Below, piece by piece: positions 1-6,185 of a DNA stretch of 16,180 nt. The stretch is from Eubacterium sp. (lineage in GTDB: Bacteria; Bacillota_A; Clostridia; Lachnospirales; Lachnospiraceae): positions 1 to 16,180 of the forward strand of contig JAMPGN010000082.1 of the NCBI GenBank assembly GCA_023663915.1, in the 5' to 3' direction. Position 1 is the stretch's first letter. Each line of letters starts with the position of its first letter. Both the position numbers and the translations under genes were made by a program. The notes under the pieces were generated by a model. The model was not told the DNA's origin, made no database searches, and worked only from the letters and a program-made list of their open reading frames with translations.

Positions 1-69
1 TCTGCTCAATCCTTATGTTATTTTAGAGATTCTTGAAAATTGATTTCCGTGACAAGATATAGTTGCGTA

Positions 70-100
70 TTGACAAAAAATTTAGTACACTAATTATGGA
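70..100 (+). promoter_or_regulatory. Probable promoter of the purE-M-N-D operon
   Basis: A perfect TTGACA hexamer lies at 70-75. It is followed by an A/T-rich stretch in which the -10 is not clear: AATTAT at 92-97 gives a 16-nt spacer but matches the consensus only partly. The next gene starts at 156 behind a strong GGGAGG at 142-147, so the leader would be about 50 nt. A short hairpin can form in that leader (stem 116-121 with 126-131, one G-T pair). The -35 is convincing and the -10 is weak. Confidence 0.42.
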
Positions 101-155
101 TATTAATCAGTATTTCTACAAGATGTTGTGGTTATGATAATGGGAGGAAAGATAG

Positions 156-665
156 ATGGCACAAGTAGGCATTGTGATGGGCAGTGATTCCGATATGCCC
201 GTTATGGCAAAAGCGGCTGACCTGTTGGAAGATTTAGGGATTTCTTATGAGATGTCGATCATTTCGGCGCACAGGGAGCCGGATGTGTTTTATGAGTATG
301 CCAGAAGCGCGGAGAGCAGGGGATATAAGGTGATCATCGCGGGCGCAGGCAAAGCGGCGCATCTGCCGGGCATGTGCGCAGCTATTTTCCCGATGCCGGT
401 CATCGGAGTCCCCATGAAGACTTCGGATCTGGGCGGCGTGGATTCCCTGTATTCGATCGTGCAGATGCCGTCGGGCATTCCGGTCGCCACGGTGGCGATT
501 AACGGCGGTCAGAATGCGGGCATATTGGCTGCAAAGATCCTTGCCACATCCGATCCGGCATTATTGCAGAGATTAAAAGACTATACACAGAGCCTTAAGG
601 AGAGTGTGCAGAAGAAAGATGCGAAACTCAAGGAAGTGGGATACAGGAATTATCTGGCGGATTAG
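156..665 (+). CDS. purE: PurE, N5-CAIR mutase / AIR carboxylase catalytic subunit
   Basis: PurE makes 4-carboxy-AIR in de novo purine synthesis in the cytosol. The 169-residue length is normal for a single-domain PurE. The substrate-binding GSDSD loop is at residues 9-13, SAHREP at 37-42, and the glycine loop [11 protein letters not shown] at 62-72, followed by the class I type stretch MPVIGVP and [16 protein letters not shown]. The overall pattern is bacterial class I, which in many species takes N5-CAIR made by PurK. No purK is in this window. The loop carries Lys66 where the E. coli type protein has Gly. The start is set by GGGAGG at 142-147, 8 nt before the ATG. It is the first gene of a purE-purM-purN-purD run. 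Family assignment is secure; substrate class (N5-CAIR or AIR plus CO2) is inferred. Confidence 0.95.
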   Translation: MAQVGIVMGSDSDMPVMAKAADLLEDLGISYEMSIISAHREPDVFYEYARSAESRGYKVIIAGAGKAAHLPGMCAAIFPMPVIGVPMKTSDLGGVDSLYSIVQMPSGIPVATVAINGGQNAGILAAKILATSDPALLQRLKDYTQSLKESVQKKDAKLKEVGYRNYLAD

Positions 666-712
666 CATTCAGTAATGGAAATGCTGGCGGTTGTTTCAAG
701 ATGGAGGAGATT

Positions 713-1738
713 ATGGATTACAAGACAGCAGGCGTCGATATCGAAGCCGGTTATCAATCGGTAGAGCTGATGAAGAAGTATGTCAAAGAGACGATGCGGC
801 CGGAAGTGCTGGGCGGACTCGGCGGATTTTCGGGAGCGTTTTCCTTAGCGAAGATCAAGAAGATGGAGAATCCGGTGCTTTTATCGGGCACGGATGGCGT
901 GGGAACGAAGATTAAGCTGGCATTTCTTATGGATAAACATGATACGGTGGGAATCGACTGCGTGGCGATGTGTGTCAACGACGTGGTATGTGCGGGCGGC
1001 GAACCGTTATTTTTCCTTGATTACATAGCCTGCGGCAAGAATTATCCGGAGAAGATCGCGACGATCGTCGGCGGTGTGGCAAAAGGCTGTAAACAGGCGG
1101 GCGCGGCGCTGGTCGGCGGCGAGACGGCGGAGCATCCGGGATTGATGCCGGAGGATGAGTACGACCTTGCGGGATTTGCAGTGGGTGTGGTTGATGAGAA
1201 AGACCTAATTACCGGAGCGGATATTCAGGTGGGAGACACGCTGATCGGTATTGCATCATCGGGTCTGCACAGCAACGGTTTTTCGCTGGTGCGCAAGGTG
1301 TTTGAGATGACGAAGGAAGGCATGGATACCTATTATGAGGAGCTGGGAGCGACGCTCGGCGAGACGCTGCTTACTCCTACAAGAATTTATGTCAAGGCAT
1401 TACAGGCGGTGAAGGGCGCAGGCGTGACGATCAAAGGATGCAGCCATATTACCGGCGGCGGATTTTATGAAAATATTCCGAGAATGCTGCCGGAAGGCGT
1501 GACGGCGGTCGTACATAAAGACAGTTATCCGGTTCCGCCGATCTTTCGATTGTTACAAAAGACAGGCAATCTGGAAGAAAAAATGATGTATAATACTTAC
1601 AATATGGGACTTGGCATGGTACTTACGGTAGACGGCGCGGATGCCGATAAAACATTAGAAGCGCTTGAAGCGGCAGGCGAGAAGGCATATAAGGTCGGAG
1701 AAGTGATGGAAGGCAGCAGGGAAGTCATTTTGAAGTGA
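713..1738 (+). CDS. purM: PurM, phosphoribosylformylglycinamidine cyclo-ligase (AIR synthetase)
   Basis: PurM closes the imidazole ring of FGAM with ATP to give AIR, the substrate used by PurE next door. The protein has 341 residues, normal for the family. It shows the glycine-rich N-terminal segment [12 protein letters not shown] (34-45), the ATP-binding SGTDGVGTK (58-66), the conserved [18 protein letters not shown] (87-104) and [11 protein letters not shown] (135-145). I chose the ATG at 713, because GGAGG at 703-707 sits just before it. An in-frame ATG at 701 overlaps that ribosome site and adds only MEEI. It follows purE by 47 nt with no terminator between, so the two are probably cotranscribed. 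The stop codon lies inside the first unit of the heptamer repeat array downstream. Confidence 0.95.
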   Translation: MDYKTAGVDIEAGYQSVELMKKYVKETMRPEVLGGLGGFSGAFSLAKIKKMENPVLLSGTDGVGTKIKLAFLMDKHDTVGIDCVAMCVNDVVCAGGEPLFFLDYIACGKNYPEKIATIVGGVAKGCKQAGAALVGGETAEHPGLMPEDEYDLAGFAVGVVDEKDLITGADIQVGDTLIGIASSGLHSNGFSLVRKVFEMTKEGMDTYYEELGATLGETLLTPTRIYVKALQAVKGAGVTIKGCSHITGGGFYENIPRMLPEGVTAVVHKDSYPVPPIFRLLQKTGNLEEKMMYNTYNMGLGMVLTVDGADADKTLEALEAAGEKAYKVGEVMEGSREVILK

Positions 1739-1813
1739 TGGGCAGTGAACGATAGGTGGCAGACAGCAAAGGATAAATGATAAGAAATAAATGACAAGCG
1801 ATAAACGGCAGAA
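1737..1813 (+). repeat. Degenerate 7-nt repeat array filling the purM-purN gap
   Basis: Starting at the second base of the purM stop codon, the sequence divides into 11 consecutive 7-nt units, every one of which fits RRYRRRN (R purine, Y pyrimidine). Examples are GATAGGT, GGCAGAC, GATAAAT, GACAAGC and GATAAAC. Differences between units at positions 1-6 are all transitions (A/G or C/T); only position 7 varies freely. The next heptamer, containing the purN ribosome site AGAGG, breaks the pattern at its third base. No other gap in the window shows this spacing. The function is unknown. Confidence 0.7.
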
Positions 1814-1824
1814 AAGAGGTAGAA

Positions 1825-2451
1825 ATGCTTAGAGTAGTGGTTTGCGTGTCCGGCGGCGGCACAAATTTACAGGCGGTCATCGATGGGGTACAGAAGGGTC
1901 TGATAACGAATGTGGAACTTGTCCGGGTGATCAGCAATAACAGGAATGCTTATGCACTGGAACGTGCAAAGAATGCCGGGATCGAAGCGATCTGCGTATC
2001 CCCCCGTGATTACGCGGACAGGGAGCAGTTCAACGAGGCGTTTGTGCGGGAAGTGGACGCGGCAGCTCCCGACTTGATTGTGCTGGCGGGATTTCTGGTG
2101 ATGATTCCCACACAGTTGATCCGAAAGTACGAAAACCGCATTATCAATATCCATCCGTCGCTCATCCCCTCTTTCTGTGGCACGGGTTATTATGGATTGA
2201 AAGTACATGAAGCGGCTCTTGCAAGAGGCGTGAAAGTGACCGGTGCGACGGTGCATTTCGTGGATGAGGGAATGGATACCGGACCGATCATTATGCAGAA
2301 ACCTGTGGCAGTGCGTGAAAACGATACGCCGGAGACATTACAGAGAAGAGTCATGGAGGAGGCGGAGTGGATTATCCTTCCATGGAGTCTTAACCTGATT
2401 GCTAACGGCAAGGTGACGGTGGAAAAAGGACAGGTTCGCGTGTCCGAGTAG
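1825..2451 (+). CDS. purN: PurN, folate-dependent GAR formyltransferase
   Basis: PurN transfers the formyl group of 10-formyl-tetrahydrofolate to GAR, giving FGAR, in purine synthesis. The 208 residues match the family. The phosphate-binding SGGGTNLQ lies at residues 9-16. The catalytic triad of the family is visible as Asn108 and His110 in NIHPSLIP and Asp151 in EGMDTGPII. The segment after NIHPS reads SFCGTGYYGLKVHEA, a longer variant than the E. coli form. The ATG at 1825 has AGAGG at 1815-1819, 5 nt upstream. It lies between purM and purD in the same direction and is probably cotranscribed. The 100-nt gap to purD contains only a weak inverted repeat (GTTATG 2507-2512 with CATAAC 2526-2531). 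Confidence 0.95.
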   Translation: MLRVVVCVSGGGTNLQAVIDGVQKGLITNVELVRVISNNRNAYALERAKNAGIEAICVSPRDYADREQFNEAFVREVDAAAPDLIVLAGFLVMIPTQLIRKYENRIINIHPSLIPSFCGTGYYGLKVHEAALARGVKVTGATVHFVDEGMDTGPIIMQKPVAVRENDTPETLQRRVMEEAEWIILPWSLNLIANGKVTVEKGQVRVSE

Positions 2452-2551
2452 GCGTAGGTGGAAGTGTCAATAAGAATGCATAAATAACAGGAAAGATGTC
2501 TGGACTGTTATGTACATAGCGAAAACATAACGAAAGGCGAGAGGTTTTCAG

Positions 2552-3823
2552 ATGAAAGTATTGATAGTAGGAAGCGGCGGCAGGGAACATGCGATCGCGA
2601 TGAGCGTGGCAAAAAGCGAGAAAGCCGATAAGATATACTGTGCACCGGGCAATGCGGGTATCGGGCAGATCGCGGAATGCGTTCCGATCGGAGCAATGGA
2701 ATTTGACAAGATCGTTGCTTTTGCCAGGGAAAAGGAGATCGATCTGACGATCGTCGGCATGGATGACCCGTTGGTAGGCGGACTGGTGGACGAGATGGAG
2801 CATGCGGGACTGCGTGTTTTCGGACCGCGGAAAAACGCGGCGATCCTGGAGGGCAGCAAGGCTTTTTCCAAGGATCTGATGAAAAAGTACCATATCCCCA
2901 CGGCGGCATACGAGAATTTTGACGATCCGAAGAGTGCACTGGCATATCTGGAGAAGGCGAAGATGCCGGTCGTGCTCAAGGCGGATGGGCTTGCCTTAGG
3001 CAAAGGCGTGCTGATCTGCCAGACGCTTGAGGAAGCAAAAGAGGGCGTAAAAACAATCATGGAAGATAAAAAGTTCGGCTCGGCAGGAAACCGCATGGTT
3101 ATTGAAGAGTTTATGACGGGGCGCGAAGTGTCTGTACTCTCTTTTGTGGACGGAAAGACGATCCGGATCATGTCTTCCGCGCAGGACCACAAGAGGGCGC
3201 AGGACGGCGACCAGGGGCTTAATACGGGCGGAATGGGTACGTTTTCGCCGAGTCCCTTTTATACGGATGAAGTGGATGAATTCTGCCGCAAGTACATCTA
3301 TCAGGCGACGGTGGATGCTATGGCGGCAGAGGGAAGACCTTTTAAGGGCGTGATTTTCTTTGGATTGATGCTGACGCCGGAAGGACCGCGTGTGTTGGAG
3401 TACAACGCCAGATTCGGTGATCCGGAAGCACAGGTCGTTCTTCCACGTATGCAAAATGACATGATCGATGTCGTGGAGGCGTGTATCGACGGTACGCTCG
3501 ATCAGATTGATTTGCAGTTCGAGGATAACGCGGCGGTCTGTGTTGTTCTGGCGTCGGAGGGATATCCGGTGTCCTATGATAAGGGGCTGCCGATCAAAGG
3601 ACTGGAAAATTTTGAGGAGAAAGAAGGTTATTATTGTTTCCACGCCGGCACGAAGCAGACGGAGGAGGGAATCGTCACAAACGGCGGGCGCGTCCTGGGG
3701 ATTACGGCAAAGGGAGCCGATTTAAAAGAGGCAAGAGCCAACGCTTACAAGGCAACGGAGTGGATCACTTTCGATAATAAGTATATGAGGAATGATATCG
3801 GTAAGGCAATCGATGAAGCGTAA
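2552..3823 (+). CDS. purD: PurD, phosphoribosylamine-glycine ligase (GAR synthetase)
   Basis: PurD joins glycine to phosphoribosylamine with ATP, forming GAR, the substrate of the upstream PurN. The protein has 423 residues, full length for the family. The N-terminal nucleotide fold starts with GSGGREHA (7-14). The ATP-grasp part shows VLKADGLALGKGV (141-153), the glycine/PRA segment QDHKRAQDGDQGLNTGGMGT (211-230) and the metal-binding EYNARFGDPE (283-292). A C-terminal domain follows. GAGAGG at 2539-2544 lies 7 nt before the ATG. It is the last clear purine gene; 41 nt later a zinc-knuckle gene begins, with no recognisable terminator between, so read-through is possible. Confidence 0.96.
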   Translation: MKVLIVGSGGREHAIAMSVAKSEKADKIYCAPGNAGIGQIAECVPIGAMEFDKIVAFAREKEIDLTIVGMDDPLVGGLVDEMEHAGLRVFGPRKNAAILEGSKAFSKDLMKKYHIPTAAYENFDDPKSALAYLEKAKMPVVLKADGLALGKGVLICQTLEEAKEGVKTIMEDKKFGSAGNRMVIEEFMTGREVSVLSFVDGKTIRIMSSAQDHKRAQDGDQGLNTGGMGTFSPSPFYTDEVDEFCRKYIYQATVDAMAAEGRPFKGVIFFGLMLTPEGPRVLEYNARFGDPEAQVVLPRMQNDMIDVVEACIDGTLDQIDLQFEDNAAVCVVLASEGYPVSYDKGLPIKGLENFEEKEGYYCFHAGTKQTEEGIVTNGGRVLGITAKGADLKEARANAYKATEWITFDNKYMRNDIGKAIDEA

Positions 3824-3864
3824 GATAATGTTTGTGTATAAGGCGAAGAAGGGAGCGGTTTGTT

Positions 3865-4353
3865 GTGAGCAGCAGGGAAGAGAAAACCGAGAATCTTAAG
3901 AGAAGTCTGTTGGATATTAACAATTATAACAGACCTATGATCTGCCAGGAATGCGGGGGTGTTTTTGTCTTCAAAGGTGTCGGAGAGTACAAGTGCGAGG
4001 ATTGCGGTGCAGTGGAATATGATGATTACGGCAAGGCGCGCAATTATCTGGAGAAACACACAGGAGCGACAGCAGCCCAGGTCTCTGAGGCGACGGGTGT
4101 ATCGCAGAAGTCGATCAGGGAGATGCTCAAGGAAGACCGGTTGGAGATCGCACCCAATTCCAATGCTTTTCTGACCTGTGAGATCTGTGGGAAACCGATT
4201 CGGTCCGGCAGATACTGCAGCAGATGCGAGTCGGCTTACCACAAGGAGATCGAGGAGAAGGCAAGGGCAGCAAGAAATATCAATCTTTCCGGTTTTGGTG
4301 CAGAGAAAAGTGTGGGTGAAGAAGGAGCAAAACGTTTCACAAGAGAACGATAG
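3865..4353 (+). CDS. Two-zinc-knuckle protein with a helix-turn-helix-like middle, YvyF-like
   Basis: This is a 162-residue protein of unknown function. Cys27/Cys30 and Cys44/Cys47 form a first zinc ribbon (CQEC, CEDC). A middle segment at about 59-93 reads like a small helix-turn-helix (AAQVSEATGVSQKSIREML, then EDRLEI). Cys105/Cys108 and Cys118/Cys121 form a second knuckle (CEICGKPIRSGRYCSRC), and a basic tail follows. This order of parts, and the CE-CG-IR-G-C pattern, recalls the flagellar-operon protein YvyF of Bacillus (TIGR03826 type). That match is from memory and was not searched. No flagellar gene is nearby. I chose the GTG at 3865 (GGAG at 3852-3855) over an in-frame TTG at 3832 that has no ribosome site and yields a run of arginines. 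The gene is followed closely by the SH3 protein gene. DNA or RNA binding is plausible but inferred. Confidence 0.75.
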   Translation: MSSREEKTENLKRSLLDINNYNRPMICQECGGVFVFKGVGEYKCEDCGAVEYDDYGKARNYLEKHTGATAAQVSEATGVSQKSIREMLKEDRLEIAPNSNAFLTCEICGKPIRSGRYCSRCESAYHKEIEEKARAARNINLSGFGAEKSVGEEGAKRFTRER

Positions 4354-4424
4354 AAAAGACGCAGCAGAACAGGGACAAGAGCGCAATAAAAGGGTATCAC
4401 AAAGAAGTACAAGGGAGAAAAAAT

Positions 4425-5765
4425 ATGGTACAGAAGAACAGAAATACGGCATCAGGGAAAAGACGTTTCCTGTTGAGAATGGCAACGGCGGTCAGCGTAA
4501 TGTCCGTGCTGTGGTGCAGTTCATTTGTCAGTATGGCGGATGCAGAAGGAACGGTCAAGGTAGCGTCTGCTAAGATACGGCAATCGGCAGATCCTAACAG
4601 TACGGTGGTGGGAAGCACTTCACAGGGGAAGACGGTCACGATCAAGAGTCAGGCGACGGACGCTTCGGGAACGTCATGGTACGAGGTATATATTGAGGGA
4701 GGTTCGACCGGATATATCCGTGCGGATCTGGTTGACAAGACCGGAGACGGTGAGATACCCCAGTCGTCGGGTGGTGCAGGTACCCAGAGTGACGCGGCAC
4801 AGACGGATTCTGATGCAGGTAATAACGCGTCGGGGGCGGGTGTTGCGGCGGAGAATGCCATGGATGCGCAATATGCAACGGTATCCGTCAATTCCAAGGT
4901 ACGGTCGGCGCCATCGACAAACGATACGGTTGTGCAGAGCATTACCGAAGGAACGCAGGTGGTCGTGAGCGGGCAGTCTACAGGCAGCAGTGACGGAAAA
5001 GTGTGGTATTATGTCACTTTTACCGGAACAGATGGCGGAGAAAAGACAGGATATATCCGTTCAGACCTGCTTTCGCTTGGAGATATGGTACCCATGCCGG
5101 AGGAGACGCCGGTGGTAGAACCGGAAGTGCCTGCAGAGCCGGAAGTGCCCGTGCATAACGACTATGAACTGGTTTATAAAGATGCGGAGGGCGCATGGTA
5201 TCTGATCGACAATACAACGGGCGGCGAGTATTCGGATGAGTACCAGCTCAGTCAGCTTCTGAATGCGGGGCAGAGCCAGAGCGATGAGGCAGCCGAGGAT
5301 GCCAAGACCCTGGTGAAACAGCGTATTGCCATTGTGGCGCTGATTGTTCTTGCGGTGATCCTGATCATTGTAGTAATCATTATGGCGGTTAAGCTTAGAG
5401 ATGCATATTATGAAGATTACGAGGATGAGGAAGAAGAGGAAGAGGACGAAGAAGAGGAGGAAGTTCCGGTAAAGCGCAGGCGGCGTGATGAGGAGGAGGA
5501 AGTCCCCGCAAGACGCAGAGGTCGTGACGAGGAGGAAGAAGAAGCTCCGGTAAGGCGCAGACGCCGTGAGGTGGAAGAAGAGGCTGACGCAGGGCGCAGA
5601 CGGCGCACGGGGGAGGAAGAGAACACTCCGAAACGCAGACGCCAAGTGGAAGAGGAGGCGCCAAAACCTGTGGCAAGCGCTTCAGCGAAACGTAAGGCGA
5701 AGAACTTCCTGCTGGATGACGATGAATTTGAGTTTGAATTTTTAACGATGGATGATAAGAAATAA
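4425..5765 (+). CDS. Membrane-anchored double bacterial-SH3 protein with an alternating Glu/Arg cytoplasmic tail
   Basis: The protein has 446 residues. A basic N-terminus and hydrophobic stretch at about 15-38, ending SMADA, look like a signal peptide. Two bacterial SH3 (SH3_3-like) domains follow at about 43-104 and 149-217, each with a KVRSAPS/KIRQSAD start and a GYIRxDL end; such domains usually bind peptidoglycan. A Pro/Glu linker and a region with WYLIDNTTG come next. A strong membrane helix spans about 301-323. After it, DYEDEEEEEE opens an acidic patch, then five 12-14 residue repeats alternate RRRR and EEEE blocks (347-411). The end is an acidic/aromatic motif, DDDEFEFEFL (431-440). 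The expected topology is SH3 domains outside and the charged tail inside. GGGAG at 4413-4417 supports the start. It lies 36 bp before the GntR gene. The role is unknown; wall sensing or scaffolding is a guess. Confidence 0.85.
   Translation: MVQKNRNTASGKRRFLLRMATAVSVMSVLWCSSFVSMADAEGTVKVASAKIRQSADPNSTVVGSTSQGKTVTIKSQATDASGTSWYEVYIEGGSTGYIRADLVDKTGDGEIPQSSGGAGTQSDAAQTDSDAGNNASGAGVAAENAMDAQYATVSVNSKVRSAPSTNDTVVQSITEGTQVVVSGQSTGSSDGKVWYYVTFTGTDGGEKTGYIRSDLLSLGDMVPMPEETPVVEPEVPAEPEVPVHNDYELVYKDAEGAWYLIDNTTGGEYSDEYQLSQLLNAGQSQSDEAAEDAKTLVKQRIAIVALIVLAVILIIVVIIMAVKLRDAYYEDYEDEEEEEEDEEEEEVPVKRRRRDEEEEVPARRRGRDEEEEEAPVRRRRREVEEEADAGRRRRTGEEENTPKRRRQVEEEAPKPVASASAKRKAKNFLLDDDEFEFEFLTMDDKK
5463..5657 (+). 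repeat. Five tandem ~39-nt coding repeats (Arg block + Glu block)
   Basis: Within the SH3-protein gene the pentamer CGCAG recurs at 5475, 5514, 5556, 5595 and 5634, a spacing of 39, 42, 39 and 39 nt. Each unit encodes a short V/A-P linker, three to five arginines and three to five glutamates. The DNA of the units is alike in parts (for example GCGCAGACG in units 3 and 4), which points to tandem duplication and not only selection for charge. The coding strand is strongly purine-rich from about 5405 to 5660. Confidence 0.8.
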
Positions 5766-5801
5766 CAGTAATCAGAAAGAAGTTACGGGAACGGTAAGAA
5801 A

Positions 5802-6185
5802 ATGCTTATAGAGATAGATTTTAACAGTGATGAAGCAATCTATATGCAGTTGAGGAATCAGATCATCCTCGGAATTGCCACTTCGCAGTTCCAGGAAGGT
5901 GATATGCTTCCGTCTGTCAGGCAGCTTGCGGAGACGATCGGTATCAACATGCACACAGTCAATAAGGCGTATACCGTATTAAAGCAGGAAGGATATGTCA
6001 AAGTAGATCGCAGGAAAGGCGCGATGATTGCGATTGATATTGACAGGATGCAGGCGCTTGAGGAAGTGCGCGGGGAATTACAGGTGACATTGGCGAAAGC
6101 AAGCTGTAAGAATATTTCGAGAGAAGAAGTGCATGCTCTTATAGATGAGATTTATGAAGACTATGGGAAAGGAATGGATTATTGA
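5802..6185 (+). CDS. GntR-family regulator, short YtrA type
   Basis: This is a 127-residue transcription factor. Residues 9-78 form the GntR winged helix: AIYMQLRNQI, then GDMLPSVRQLAETIGINMHTVNKAY with the recognition helix at about 48-60, then the wing GYVKVDRRKGAMI. The remaining ~45 residues are two short helices, the arrangement of the YtrA subfamily, with no large ligand-binding domain. YtrA-type proteins in other Firmicutes repress their own operons and often respond to envelope stress or antibiotics; that role is inferred here. The stop TGA at 6183-6185 shares its last base with the clpC ATG, so the two are almost surely cotranslated. It stands where ctsR-mcsA-mcsB stand in Bacillus. 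The weak ribosome site before it (GGGAACGG, 5787-5794) suggests modest translation. Confidence 0.9.
   Translation: MLIEIDFNSDEAIYMQLRNQIILGIATSQFQEGDMLPSVRQLAETIGINMHTVNKAYTVLKQEGYVKVDRRKGAMIAIDIDRMQALEEVRGELQVTLAKASCKNISREEVHALIDEIYEDYGKGMDY

Noticed and set aside
2..43. A 14-codon open frame at the left edge that could be the end of an upstream gene.
   Set aside because: It is too short to test, and a stop this early in random AT-rich sequence is expected.
92..141. Purine riboswitch-like fragments (TATGG, TTTCTAC, TTATG) before purE.
   Set aside because: The spacing between TATGG and TTTCTAC is too long, no GTAAA loop is present, and the element would begin upstream of the likely transcription start.
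1737..1813. The heptamer array as a CRISPR array or a simple microsatellite.
   Set aside because: The units are far too short for CRISPR and there are no spacers. They are too unlike each other for a recent microsatellite.
2507..2531. GTTATG / CATAAC hairpin in the purN-purD gap as a terminator.
   Set aside because: The stem has only six A/T-rich pairs, a 13-nt loop and no T run. purD follows at once.
5395..5676. Long minus-strand frames rich in Ser, Leu and Pro opposite the SH3 gene tail.
   Set aside because: They are shadows of the Glu/Arg codon repeats on the + strand, with no ribosome site.
5783..5797. TTAC-GGGAACG-GTAA inverted repeat just before the GntR start, as a possible autoregulatory operator.
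   Set aside because: The arms are only four bases long and the site lies inside an operon. It was not supported by a second copy in the window.
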